NCBI GenBank assembly: GCA_016177805.1
Contig: JACOUN010000035.1
Span: 1 to 32,369, forward strand
From: Rhodocyclales bacterium
GTDB taxonomy: Bacteria; Pseudomonadota; Gammaproteobacteria; Burkholderiales; Rhodocyclaceae
Reading direction: 5' to 3'
Length of the DNA: 32,369 nt
Shown here: in pieces, positions 7,610 to 15,743 of the stretch
Position numbering within the stretch: the stretch's first letter is position 1
How the letters are laid out: every line of letters starts with the position of its first letter
Made by a program: the position numbers and the translations under genes
The notes under the pieces: generated by a model
Told to the model about the DNA's origin: nothing
Database searches by the model: none
Seen by the model: only the letters and a program-made list of their open reading frames with translations

Positions 7610-8131
7610 ATGAACACGTCCGAGCGAATCCCCAAGGCCATGGCAGAGAAATTCGCTGCCATCACCACACTGACCGACGCTTTCTGCGAGCAGCACCTCA
7701 ACGAGGAGTATCGTCAGCTTATCCACCGCGTTGTTGGCGCCCTCGCCCGCAAACGTCCTTCACCACTGTCGAGCGGCAAGGAGAGCGTCTGGGCCGCTGC
7801 AGCCGTACATGTAGTCGGGCGGGTGAATTTCCTCGACGACCCCTCGCAGGATCCGCACTGCAAGCCCAAGGTCATCTATGCGTTCTTCGGAATCGCCGAG
7901 AGCACCGGGCAGAACAAGTCGAAAGCGATCCGGGACGCGCTGAAGATGGGGCAGTTTTCGCACGAATGGATCTTGCCCAGCCGGCTCGCGGACAACCCGA
8001 TGGTATGGATGCTGCAGGTCAACGGCCTGACGATGGACATCCGGGCCGCACCCCTCGAACTGCAGCGCCTTGCGTACGAAAAGGGCCTGATTCCGTACAT
8101 TCCAGGGGAACAGGCGCAGACGCCCGATTGA
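7610..8131 (+). CDS. DUF6398 domain-containing protein
   Basis: A 173-residue protein of unknown function. The segment TLTDAFCEQHLNEEY, then LARKRPSPLSSGKESVWAA, then VGRVNFLDDPSQDPH and the STGQNKSKAIRDAL helix match the DUF6398 pattern as I remember it. In that pattern the N-terminal hundred or so residues are conserved, with an FC..HLN.EY motif, a KRPSP motif and a helix-turn-helix-like end. The rest (residues 115-173, WILPSRLADNPMVWMLQVNGL) is also well formed. No signal peptide or membrane segment. It stands alone, convergent to the DUF3037 gene 43 bp away, at the left side of the defence island. The ribosome-binding site is weak. Function unknown; the family assignment is from memory. 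Confidence 0.72.
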   Translation: MNTSERIPKAMAEKFAAITTLTDAFCEQHLNEEYRQLIHRVVGALARKRPSPLSSGKESVWAAAAVHVVGRVNFLDDPSQDPHCKPKVIYAFFGIAESTGQNKSKAIRDALKMGQFSHEWILPSRLADNPMVWMLQVNGLTMDIRAAPLELQRLAYEKGLIPYIPGEQAQTPD

Positions 8132-8174
8132 GCCGATTCATCGACCCGGGCCAGACCAACTGGCCACGCGGCAG

Positions 8175-9011
8175 TCAGGACGCTTGAGCGAACTCCAGAA
8201 TGCGCGGTTCGTCGTTTGCCGCCACAACCACGACCCGCTCCGCCTGCAGGTCATCACAAATTTCGCGGAATGCGGCGTAAGGGCTTGTCTCTGGGGGCGG
8301 CGCCGTCACCGGGAACAAAACCGCCTCGGGGAGCGCTCCCCGCTTGCGCAGGCGTCGGACCTTGTCTACCCATTGCCCTCCATGGTTTAGAACCCGCGTG
8401 GGGTCGTCCTGCGCAAGATGCAACGGCTTGATGATGCGTTGCGGTTTGCCATCCGCAAGCAGCACAAAAGGGAAATTCACACCGAAGTCTTCGGTGCCGA
8501 CTCTCTCACGCAGAAACCGCATGCCACCGTTCGTCCGATGCAGCAGCCTGCGAACGGTGTTCTCCAGCAGGCGCTCCTGGTACTCGCGGGTGACGAAGTT
8601 GCGCTCGACGTAGTAATCGTAGAGCTCGCCGAGCTTGGCCCTGGGGTTCTCGGCGAGGATCACGCGCTGCCCGGCGAACTGCAACATCGCCTCGCGCGGG
8701 CGAACGAGTTCCGTGAACAGGTTTAGGGCGAGCGTCACATCAGGCTGCGTCTTGCGGCCATCCAGCGCCAGACGACGAAGTTCGCCGGCAACGCGGTTCA
8801 GCTCTTCCTTGAACAGATCGCGACCGTGCAGATAGACCTTGCCGTCGAGCTGGTGGAAGAACTGCGTGATGCGGCCGTAGCGCTTGAGCAACTTGAAGCC
8901 GAAGAAGCGCGCGTCCGGTGCGAGCAGGACGACGCCGACATTCGCGAACTCGCCCGTTTCCACAAACGGGCGAAAGCGCAGCAGAGCGTACTGGCAGGCA
9001 AACTTCTTCAC
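8175..9011 (-). CDS. DUF3037 domain-containing protein
   Basis: A 278-residue soluble protein. The N-terminus FACQYALLRFRPFVETGEFANVGVVLLAP is the DUF3037 hallmark, followed by a charged helical region (RITQFFHQLDGKVYLHGRDLFKEELNRV). DUF3037 genes commonly lie next to HipA-like kinase genes and the function is unknown. Here the GTG start (9009-9011) overlaps the TGA of the HipA-like gene (GTGA), so the two are translationally coupled. It is the last gene of the long minus-strand array that begins with hsdR. A GTG start is accepted because the conserved domain begins only four residues later and no in-frame ATG fits. Confidence 0.85.
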   Translation of the reverse strand: MKKFACQYALLRFRPFVETGEFANVGVVLLAPDARFFGFKLLKRYGRITQFFHQLDGKVYLHGRDLFKEELNRVAGELRRLALDGRKTQPDVTLALNLFTELVRPREAMLQFAGQRVILAENPRAKLGELYDYYVERNFVTREYQERLLENTVRRLLHRTNGGMRFLRERVGTEDFGVNFPFVLLADGKPQRIIKPLHLAQDDPTRVLNHGGQWVDKVRRLRKRGALPEAVLFPVTAPPPETSPYAAFREICDDLQAERVVVVAANDEPRILEFAQAS

Positions 9012-9334
9012 GGCGTATTCCAGAAATCAGGTGCGTGGCAACTTGCCACGCGGGAGGCGAGAACGATGCCTTCGCCCAGCGCCTGGATGTCCGGAAACGT
9101 GCTGTACGCCACCAGTTCCCGTGGCACTTCCGCCAGCACATATTCGGCAATCGGCAAGTCGAACAGGCTTGCCAGCCGTGCCGCCACCCATTCGCAGATC
9201 TGGCTGCGCCGACCGGCGCCGATGCCTTTCACGAAATACAGCGCACCGTCGTCGCCCCGGCAGATGAAGGGCTCGGTCACGCCTTGCTGCGCGCGGCCGA
9301 GAACTTCCTCGATGACGACGGTGGGCTTGCTCAT
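9008..9334 (-). CDS. HipA-like kinase, N-terminal lobe only (shortened)
   Basis: A 108-residue protein whose first 95 residues fit the HipA_2/HipA-like kinase family: VVIEEVLGRAQQGVTEPFICRGDDGALYFVKGIGAGRRSQ with the nucleotide-contacting lysine in YFVKG (K36), then ICEWVAARLASLFDLPIAEY. Family members are usually about 230-270 residues and carry the catalytic Asp and metal-binding Asn/Asp in a C-terminal lobe. Here similarity stops after GEGIVLASRV and only about 13 residues remain, ending DFWNTP. That tail looks like a native C-terminus, so an internal in-frame deletion is possible. A perfect 19-bp palindrome (9033-9051) marks the joint. The start is 1 bp after the hsdS stop. As it stands it cannot be an active kinase. 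Confidence 0.75.
   Translation of the reverse strand: MSKPTVVIEEVLGRAQQGVTEPFICRGDDGALYFVKGIGAGRRSQICEWVAARLASLFDLPIAEYVLAEVPRELVAYSTFPDIQALGEGIVLASRVASCHAPDFWNTP
9033..9051. repeat. Perfect 19-bp palindrome at the HipA-like truncation point
   Basis: GCGTGGCAA-C-TTGCCACGC is a perfect inverted repeat of 9-bp arms around one base. It lies inside the short HipA-like reading frame, encoding VASCH and flanking bases, exactly where similarity to longer HipA-like kinases ends. It could be a deletion joint, a hairpin that slows transcription before the DUF3037 gene, or a binding site. No T-run follows, so it is not a standard terminator. Confidence 0.6.
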
Positions 9335-9335
9335 G

Positions 9336-11012
9336 TCAGGCCGCCTCCAGCGCCGCCTGCACCAGCGTGTCGGCCAGGCGGGCGCGATGGTCGCGGGCGG
9401 TGGCGAGGTAGGCCTTGAGGCGGTCGCACAGGGCCATCAGTTCGTCGACCTTGGCGACGATGCGGTGCTGTTCGAGGAGGGGCGGGATACACACGAGAAA
9501 GGCGTTCAGACTTTCTTGATTCAGTTTCGGCATCTTCACTCGGTTCTCCGCGATCCTGACTTGATTCAAAAAAACCTCGGAAAGAATCTGCAGGAGCATG
9601 AAGCGGGGCTCAATATGAACGTCGAGCGGATACATATCGGCGCTGCAAAGGCCGTCGAAGTCGACCAATACCGCCTTTGACAACGATGGTCGTATTTTCG
9701 AGTACAGAAGTTGTCCCGCTCTGAACTGCTGATTTGGGCCGCGAACCCCGGCTTGAGCTACGGTGCGCTTTTCGGTCAGTCGTCCGGTGCCTTTCTCGAT
9801 GCAGTCTGGCGCCACTTGTAGGCGATCTGGGAACTGAGTTGCATCGACCAGCCTTCCGCCCACTTTGGCTACTTGCGCAAAGCGGCCCCATTCCCAACCG
9901 GCTGGAACTTCAAACGGCCGCTCGTCCTCCCCAACCGCCTCCACCGCCTTCGACTTGTGAATCCTCCCTTCCTTCACCAACCGGGCCTTCTCGGCTTCGG
10001 TGCGCTTAAGCAGTTCGCTGGCGGGTTCGTCGGTGGGATCTTGCGGGACGAGGCGGCCCATGACGGCGAGTTGGAGGACGGTCTGCTTGAGGGCGGTGAT
10101 GCTGGCTTCGGTGGTGAACAGGGTGTCGAAGTGCGTGGACAGGCGTTGCCAGTTGGCGGCGCATTCGGCGGCGTCGCGGCTGGCGGTGAGAGTGGCGAGC
10201 AGGGCATCGACGAGGCGGGCGCGGGCTTCGGAGGCGTCGGTCTGTTCGGCTTCAAGGCGGTCGCACAGCGCCATCAGTTCATCGACGCGGGCGACGATGC
10301 GGTGTTGTTCGGGGAGGGGCGGGAGCGGAAACGGATTGAGTTCCACGAAATCACGCGGCAATCGCTTCTGGCCGGCTGTTCCGGTCATGCGGGTTTCGCC
10401 GACCAACAGGAACATGGGTGCCTTGAAATACGCCAGCACGTAGCGCGGCAACAAAGTGCCGGGTATCGGGCGAACAATGTGCAGTTCCGTGGTGCCGGCG
10501 CCGATGCCGCTGTGCAACCCGGAAAACACGCAGGCTTTGCTGTTCTCGAAGCAGGGGGTGATTTTTGCAACGCCCACATCACCTTCAGCGAAATGGGTGA
10601 AGCCTTGCTTCACTTCCTTCCACTTGCGCGGTTCTTGTTCGTGCTTGCCGTCGAAGCTCGTGGCGATCATCGCCATCGGAACGAATGAAACTTCCGTTTC
10701 GTCGTTTGCATCGTTGCGGGGATTCAACAGTGCAATTTCGGAAAGACGGGCCCAGCACCAGCTTTCCGGCAGATCAAACGGCTGCTCATCCTCCCCGACC
10801 GGCTCCACCGCCTTCGCCTTCCGAATCTTCCCTTCCCTCACAAGCCGCGCCTTCTCGACCTCGATGCGCTTGAGCAGTTCGCTGGCCGGCTCGTCCGCCG
10901 GGTCCTGCGGCACGAGCTTGCCGCGCACCGCCAGTTCCAGAATCAGCCCGCGCAGACGTTTGATGCCGTCCGGGGCGGTAGCGAGCAGGTCGAGGTGATC
11001 GATCAGCTCCAT
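9336..11012 (-). CDS. hsdS: Type I restriction-modification specificity subunit
   Basis: A 558-residue DNA-recognition subunit. The start at 11012 gives MELIDHLDLLATAPDGIKRLRG and overlaps the hsdM end by 10 bp; the open frame upstream is only a shadow of hsdM. The protein is two similar halves. Residues about 15-83 and 303-372 each contain LKR or LRG..L.LAV.G.LVPQDP.DEPASELLKR. Residues about 230-275 and the last 55 each contain EQHRIVA.VDELMALCDRL, the long coiled-coil spacers. Between them lie two different target-recognition domains (about 84-229 and 373-500). HsdS sets the bipartite target and holds HsdM and HsdR. The repeats are visible in DNA as 166-bp imperfect copies 864 bp apart. 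Confidence 0.95.
   Translation of the reverse strand: MELIDHLDLLATAPDGIKRLRGLILELAVRGKLVPQDPADEPASELLKRIEVEKARLVREGKIRKAKAVEPVGEDEQPFDLPESWCWARLSEIALLNPRNDANDETEVSFVPMAMIATSFDGKHEQEPRKWKEVKQGFTHFAEGDVGVAKITPCFENSKACVFSGLHSGIGAGTTELHIVRPIPGTLLPRYVLAYFKAPMFLLVGETRMTGTAGQKRLPRDFVELNPFPLPPLPEQHRIVARVDELMALCDRLEAEQTDASEARARLVDALLATLTASRDAAECAANWQRLSTHFDTLFTTEASITALKQTVLQLAVMGRLVPQDPTDEPASELLKRTEAEKARLVKEGRIHKSKAVEAVGEDERPFEVPAGWEWGRFAQVAKVGGRLVDATQFPDRLQVAPDCIEKGTGRLTEKRTVAQAGVRGPNQQFRAGQLLYSKIRPSLSKAVLVDFDGLCSADMYPLDVHIEPRFMLLQILSEVFLNQVRIAENRVKMPKLNQESLNAFLVCIPPLLEQHRIVAKVDELMALCDRLKAYLATARDHRARLADTLVQAALEAA
9911..10076. repeat. hsdS internal repeat, copy 2 (imperfect direct repeat of 10775-10940)
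   Basis: This 166-bp stretch aligns without gaps to 10775-10940 at an offset of 864 bp; by eye roughly three bases in four agree. It encodes the conserved ELLKR...EKARLV segment that precedes the second target-recognition domain. A shorter conserved pair lies at 9418-9484 and 10255-10321 (offset 837 bp). Such repeats can support exchange of recognition domains. Confidence 0.7.
10775..10940. repeat. hsdS internal repeat, copy 1 (imperfect direct repeat of 9911-10076)
   Basis: Partner of the copy at 9911-10076; it encodes the segment before the first target-recognition domain. The two copies are in the same orientation, so recombination between them would delete or exchange a recognition domain and not invert it. 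Confidence 0.7.
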
Positions 11013-12598
11013 TTCTGACGGTGCTCTTCGGGCCGGTGCGCCGAGTCCGATTCGCTTCGGAGCGAATCGAGTTCGGACAGGATTTCTTCGGTTGACGCGG
11101 GCGGGGCAGACTTCCGGCGGCCGAGGATTCGAGCCACGGGGTCGTCCGGGCCGGTTCGCCCCTCCAGCGCGGCGGAGAGCACGGCCTTGAGTTCGTCGCG
11201 GGTGGTCTGGATGCGGGTCTGCAGCTCGGCGTAGGCGGCCAGCAGTTCGTCGGGGTTGTGGGATTCGGCCTCGGGGCTGTGGGGGTTCTTGATATCGAGG
11301 TTGTAGTTGCGCGCGCGGATGTAGTCGGCGCTGACCTTCCAGGCGTGTTCGTTTTCCTCGCGGGCGGTCCACCAGGCCTTCTCGGCGTCGAACTCCTCGA
11401 TGCGCATCGGGCGGGTCTTGGAGTAGTTCTTGTAGCCGGGCGGGTAGGGGTGCTCGTAGAACCAGACCTCTTCGGTGGGCGCGCCCTTGGTGAAGAACAG
11501 CAGGTTGGTCTTGATGCCGGTATAGGGGGCGAACACGCCGTTGGGCAGGCGCACCACGGTGTGCAGGTTGCAAGTGGTCAGCAACTGTTCCTTGATGCGG
11601 GTCTTGATGCCTTCGCCGAACAGGGTGCCGTCGGGCAGCACCACGGCGGCGCGGCCGCCGTCTTTCAGCAGATGCATGATCAGCACGAGGAACAGGTCGG
11701 CCGTTTCGCGCGTGCGGAAGGCGGCGGGGAAGTTGCTCTCGATGCCGTCTTCTTCCATGCCGCCGAAGGGCGGGTTGGTGACGATGACGTCCACCCGGTC
11801 GCGCGGGCCGTAGTCGCGCAGCGGGCGGGCCAGGGTGTTGTCGTGGCGCACGTTGGTGGGCACGTCCAGCCCGTGCAGGATCATGTTGGTGGTGGCGAGC
11901 AGGTGCGGCAGCGGCTTCTTCTCGACGCCGTGGATGCTGGCCTGGAGGCGCTGCTCGTCCTCGACGGTTTTGACGTGTTGCTTGCGCACATGCTCGATGG
12001 CGCAGGTGAGAAAGCCGCCGGTGCCGCAGGCGGGGTCGAGGATCTTCTCGCCAAGCTGCGGCGCGACCATCTCCACCATGAACCGGGTGACCGGGCGCGG
12101 GGTGTAGTACTCGCCGGCGTTGCCGGCGTTCTGCAGGTCACGCAGGATCTGCTCGTACATGTCGCCGAAGAGGTGGCGGTCCTGCGCCTTGTTGTAGTCC
12201 AGCCCGGCGACGATCTTGTTGATGACCTGCCGCATCAGGTGCCCGGACTTCATGTAGTTGTAGGCGTCCTCGAAGACGCTGCGGATGACGTAGGCGCGCT
12301 TGTCGTCACCCTTGGGCTGGAGGTTCTTGAGGGTGGGGAAAAGCTGCTTGTCGACGAAATCGAGCAGTTCCTCGCCGGTCATGCCTTCGGGGTCGGCCGC
12401 CCATTTGCGCCAGCGCAGGTGCCCAGGGATGGGTGAGCGGTAGGCGTCGTCCAGCAGTTCGTACTCGGCTTCCTTGTCGTCGTAGATCTTGAGGAAGAAC
12501 ATCCACACGAGCTGACCGATGCGCTGCGCGTCGCCATCGACGCCGACATCCTTGCGCATGATGTCCTGGATGGATTTGATGGTGGTGCTGAGGGACAT
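11003..12598 (-). CDS. hsdM: Type I restriction-modification DNA methyltransferase subunit
   Basis: A 531-residue N6-adenine methyltransferase. Residues 1-140 form the HsdM N-terminal helical domain (SIQDIMRKDVGVDGDAQRIGQLVWMFFLKIYDDKE). Motif I for S-adenosylmethionine binding is DPACGTGGF at 188-196, and the catalytic NPPF motif is at 275-278 (VIVTNPPFGG). AGEYYTPRPVTRFMVEM, typical of type I enzymes, precedes motif I. With HsdS it methylates the host target; with HsdR it forms the restriction complex. The ATG follows the VapC-like stop by 3 bp, and the 3' end overlaps hsdS by 10 bp. No strong ribosome-binding site is seen, so translation probably depends on the upstream gene. Confidence 0.96.
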   Translation of the reverse strand: MSLSTTIKSIQDIMRKDVGVDGDAQRIGQLVWMFFLKIYDDKEAEYELLDDAYRSPIPGHLRWRKWAADPEGMTGEELLDFVDKQLFPTLKNLQPKGDDKRAYVIRSVFEDAYNYMKSGHLMRQVINKIVAGLDYNKAQDRHLFGDMYEQILRDLQNAGNAGEYYTPRPVTRFMVEMVAPQLGEKILDPACGTGGFLTCAIEHVRKQHVKTVEDEQRLQASIHGVEKKPLPHLLATTNMILHGLDVPTNVRHDNTLARPLRDYGPRDRVDVIVTNPPFGGMEEDGIESNFPAAFRTRETADLFLVLIMHLLKDGGRAAVVLPDGTLFGEGIKTRIKEQLLTTCNLHTVVRLPNGVFAPYTGIKTNLLFFTKGAPTEEVWFYEHPYPPGYKNYSKTRPMRIEEFDAEKAWWTAREENEHAWKVSADYIRARNYNLDIKNPHSPEAESHNPDELLAAYAELQTRIQTTRDELKAVLSAALEGRTGPDDPVARILGRRKSAPPASTEEILSELDSLRSESDSAHRPEEHRQKWS

Positions 12599-12601
12599 GG
12601 A

Positions 12602-13036
12602 TCAAGCTTTCAAAAATGGCGTGGTGAGGCCGAGCAGACCGGCGGCGTCGTTGAGTCTGCGGTCGAAACAGGCGAAGGCGATTTCCATGCCGGTTTGTTG
12701 GCGCAGCGTTTGCGCAGCGGCAAGGTGAACGCTGTCGTAGGCGCGAAGCGCGAACAGCTCGGCGTAGCGGCCGGCAAGCTCGACCAGCGGCGGTTCGACG
12801 GGAACGACGAACCAATGGGGCCAGTCGTCAAGGAACGCCTGGCGGTCGATTTGGAGCGAATCCGCGCTGGCGGGGTCTTCGCGCATACGACGGGCGAAGG
12901 TGGCCTGCATTTCGGTGTGGGTGATCAACACCGTAGCAAGATGCTCGCTGGAATCACGCAGTTGCAGGGTTTCTTCGCGTCCGACCTCGGCGACGAAGAG
13001 CTTGAAGAGAGCCGAGGTATCGAAATACGTGATCAT
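12602..13036 (-). CDS. VapC-like PIN-domain toxin
   Basis: A 144-residue PIN-domain protein, the usual VapC size. The acidic residues of the active site are visible: D7 in ITYFDTSALFKLF, E42 in LITHTEMQA, and the Asp of LRAYDSVHLAAA with a further Asp in FACFDRRLNDAA. VapC toxins are Mg-dependent RNases that cleave tRNA or rRNA. The ATG overlaps the antitoxin stop (13033-13036) and the stop is 3 bp from the hsdM start. The toxin gene therefore sits between restriction and methylation genes in one transcription direction. All key residues are present, so it is probably active. Confidence 0.9.
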   Translation of the reverse strand: MITYFDTSALFKLFVAEVGREETLQLRDSSEHLATVLITHTEMQATFARRMREDPASADSLQIDRQAFLDDWPHWFVVPVEPPLVELAGRYAELFALRAYDSVHLAAAQTLRQQTGMEIAFACFDRRLNDAAGLLGLTTPFLKA

Positions 13037-13332
13037 CCGCGATCTTCGAGCACCATTTCAGCCATGGTCTTGCCCTCGATCACGGTATGAGCTGGCCCGC
13101 CCTGAGGTTTCCCGCCCCCCCAGAGCAGGCGCCCTTGTTGAATGAGCCCGGCCACGCGGGCACGCTGCGCCTCGGACCATGTGTCGGGAAGGTCCGCAGC
13201 CGGACTCTCGGACACTCCGACAATGCGAGCGATGACGCGCTTGTGGGAGGTGACCGTGATTTCCTCACCTTCCTGGGCACTGGCGAGAACCCGCGACAGA
13301 TGGGATTTAAGTTCACGTACACTGACGTGCAT
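13033..13332 (-). CDS. Phd/YefM-type (VapB-like) antitoxin
   Basis: A 99-residue antitoxin. The start at 13332 gives MHVSVRELKSHLSRVLASAQ, then GEEITVTSHKRVIARIVGV, the classic Phd/YefM pattern of a first strand, helix and DNA-binding sheet. An upstream in-frame start 48 bp earlier adds an unrelated extension, while GGGG precedes the chosen ATG. The C-terminal half (RVAGLIQQGRLLWGGGKPQGG) is the toxin-binding part. It is coupled to the PIN toxin by a 4-bp overlap and sits 44 bp after the hsdR stop with its own candidate promoter. Confidence 0.88.
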   Translation of the reverse strand: MHVSVRELKSHLSRVLASAQEGEEITVTSHKRVIARIVGVSESPAADLPDTWSEAQRARVAGLIQQGRLLWGGGKPQGGPAHTVIEGKTMAEMVLEDRG

Positions 13333-13363
13333 ATGTGACCCCAAATTAATCCAATATGCGCTG

Positions 13364-13369
13364 ATTGTA
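13364..13369 (-). promoter_or_regulatory. Candidate -10 (TACAAT) for the VapBC-hsdMS segment
   Basis: On the minus strand TACAAT lies between the hsdR stop and the antitoxin start, about 31 bp before the ATG, within a short AT-rich gap. No good -35 is found at 17 bp. If real, it allows antitoxin, toxin, methylase and specificity genes to be made independently of the restriction subunit. Confidence 0.35.
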
Positions 13370-13376
13370 GACCCAT

Positions 13377-15728
13377 TCAACCAGAGCGGTACAGCTCGTT
13401 TTCGAGCGCATGCACGGCGTCGAGATAGGCGGCCTTGTTGCCGAAGGTGCCGATGATCTCGCCCGGCGTGCCGATGTGGTTGAACGGGTCGAGGGTGAGG
13501 ATCTTGATGTCCTCGATGCTGGCGATGCCGGCGTCTGCGTACTTGTCGAGCAAGGCGTCGAGCACGGCGCGGGCCTGCTCACCGTAGCGGGCGAAGACGT
13601 CGCTTCTCCTCACCTGGTCGGCACGCTCCTTGCGCGACAGCGCCGGGCGATCGAAGGCGACATGGCAGATGAGGTCGAAGGGGTCGAAGGCCTTGCCCTG
13701 CTTCTTGCCGACTTCCTCGGCCAGCGCGTCGAGCAGCACGCCCTGCCCTTCCAATTCTTCAATGACGGCCTGTTTCTGTTCGGCCTCGGTCCAGCGGCGC
13801 AGGAAGTCGTCGAGCGAGGCGTATTCGCGGCGCACGGTGTTGCGGGTGTAGTCGCGCAAGGACTCGGTGATGAGTTTGCCGTCCGGCCCGTAGTACTGCA
13901 CCCGTTCGGCGACGACCTGCACCTTGACCTCGTTGCCGACGACGTAGCGGGTGCGGCCTTGGCGGCCGTCCTCGGGGATGGTGGCGTCGTCATCCGCCGT
14001 GGGATGGGCGGTCTCGGGCTCGGCGTCCTCCTCGGGTGGAACGGGGCTGTCGTCTGGGCCGGGTTCGTAGATCTGCACCGGATCACCGTCGAAGGCCGGG
14101 TCTGCGAACAGCTCCGTGGCCTTCTTGAAGTCCATGATGGCGAACCAGTACTTGTCGAAGTCCTCGTTGATGCGCGTGCCGCGCCCGATGATCTGCTTGA
14201 ACTCGGTCATCGACTGGATGCGCTGGTCAAGCACGACGAGCTTGCAGGTCTGGGCATCGACGCCGGTGGTCATCAGCTTGCTGGTGGTGGCGATGACGGG
14301 GTAGCGGCTTTCGGGGTCGATGAAGTTGTCGAGTTCCATCTTGCCTTCGGCCTCGTCGCCGGTGATGCGCATGACGTACTTGCGGTTTTCCTTCACGCGC
14401 ACGGGATTCAGATTGACCAGCGCCTGACGCATGCGCTCGGCGTGGTCGATGTCCTCGCAGAAGACGATGGTCTTGGCGTAGGGGTCGGTGGCCTCCAAAA
14501 ACCCGGTGATCTTGCGGGCGACGAGTTCGGTGCGTGCTTCGAGCACCAGCGTGCGGTCGAAGTCCTTCTGGTTGTAGATGCGGTCTTCGATGACGTTGCC
14601 GTGCTTGTCGGCCTGCCCTTTGGCCGGGCGCCAGCCCTGCAGGTCGCGGTCGATATCGATGCGCACGACCTTGTAGGGCGCGAGAAAGCCGTCGGCTATG
14701 CCCTGGCGCAGCGAATAGGCATACACCGGCTCGCCAAAGTAGTGGATGTTGGAGACTTCCCTCGTCTCCTTGGGCGTGGCGGTGAGGCCTATGTGGGTCG
14801 CCGACGAGAAGTAATCGAGGATTTCGCGCCAGGCGGAATCTTCGGCGGCGCTGCCGCGGTGGCATTCGTCGATGACGATGAGATCGAAGAAGTCGGGCGA
14901 GAACTGCTTGTAGATGTTCTGCGCTTCCTCCGTGCCGGTGACGGCCTGATACAGCGACAGGTAGATCTCGTAGGCCTTGTTGGCCTGGCGCTTCTCGATC
15001 TTGGTCATCGCCGCACCAAAGGGGCGGAAGTCGTTGCTGCGCGTCTGGTCGACGAGGATGTTGCGGTCGGCGAGGAACAGGATGCGCTTCTTCGCCCGCG
15101 CCTTCCACAGCCGCCAGATGATCTGGAAGGCGGTGTAGGTCTTGCCGGTGCCGGTCGCCATGACGAGCAGAATGCGGCTCTGCCCGCGCGCGACGGCTTC
15201 GACCGCGCGGTTGATGGCGTTGGCCTGGTAGTAGCGCGGGGCCCGGCCGGAACCGTCGTCGTAGTATGGCGTCTCGACTGTCTCGCGCGCCACGCCTTCC
15301 AGCCCCTTCCATGCGCAATAACGATGCCACAGCGCATCCGGCGAGGGGAAGTCGCCCAGCGACAATTGCGATTCGGTCACCGAAGCGTGGCCGGTGCGAT
15401 CGTGAAACAGAAAGCCGTCGCCGTTGCTCGAAAAGACGAAAGGCACGTCCAGCGCCTCGGCATAATCCAGCGCCTGCTGCATGCCCGCGCCGACCATGTG
15501 CGACCCGTCCTTGGCCTCAATCACCGCGATCGGCTGGTTCGGCCGCACATACAACACGTAGTCCGCCCGCCTGGCCTGCCCCCGGCTATGCAGCTTGCCC
15601 CGCACGATGATCCGCCCCTTGGTGAAACTCACCTCCTCCCGGATCTGCGATTGCACATCCCACCCCGCAGAGACCAGCGCCGGAGTGATGAACTTGGTGC
15701 AGATATCGCGCTCGGAGAGTTTCGGCAT
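13377..15728 (-). CDS. hsdR: Type I restriction endonuclease motor subunit
   Basis: A 783-residue HsdR of the EcoEI-like class. The N-terminal nuclease domain has the PD-(D/E)xK residues D56, E71 and K73 ([20 protein letters not shown]). The translocase has Walker A MATGTGKT at 190-197, the DEAD-box variant DECH at 287-290 and the second RecA-like domain with [15 protein letters not shown]. The C-terminal part from about 620 is the helical HsdR/EcoEI_R_C region that binds the methylase. It cuts unmodified DNA after ATP-driven translocation. It is first in the array, begins 15 bp after a truncated MOSC gene and is separated from hsdM by the toxin-antitoxin pair. No strong ribosome-binding site precedes the ATG. 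Confidence 0.95.
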   Translation of the reverse strand: MPKLSERDICTKFITPALVSAGWDVQSQIREEVSFTKGRIIVRGKLHSRGQARRADYVLYVRPNQPIAVIEAKDGSHMVGAGMQQALDYAEALDVPFVFSSNGDGFLFHDRTGHASVTESQLSLGDFPSPDALWHRYCAWKGLEGVARETVETPYYDDGSGRAPRYYQANAINRAVEAVARGQSRILLVMATGTGKTYTAFQIIWRLWKARAKKRILFLADRNILVDQTRSNDFRPFGAAMTKIEKRQANKAYEIYLSLYQAVTGTEEAQNIYKQFSPDFFDLIVIDECHRGSAAEDSAWREILDYFSSATHIGLTATPKETREVSNIHYFGEPVYAYSLRQGIADGFLAPYKVVRIDIDRDLQGWRPAKGQADKHGNVIEDRIYNQKDFDRTLVLEARTELVARKITGFLEATDPYAKTIVFCEDIDHAERMRQALVNLNPVRVKENRKYVMRITGDEAEGKMELDNFIDPESRYPVIATTSKLMTTGVDAQTCKLVVLDQRIQSMTEFKQIIGRGTRINEDFDKYWFAIMDFKKATELFADPAFDGDPVQIYEPGPDDSPVPPEEDAEPETAHPTADDDATIPEDGRQGRTRYVVGNEVKVQVVAERVQYYGPDGKLITESLRDYTRNTVRREYASLDDFLRRWTEAEQKQAVIEELEGQGVLLDALAEEVGKKQGKAFDPFDLICHVAFDRPALSRKERADQVRRSDVFARYGEQARAVLDALLDKYADAGIASIEDIKILTLDPFNHIGTPGEIIGTFGNKAAYLDAVHALENELYRSG

Positions 15729-15743
15729 TCGAGGGAATCCGGT

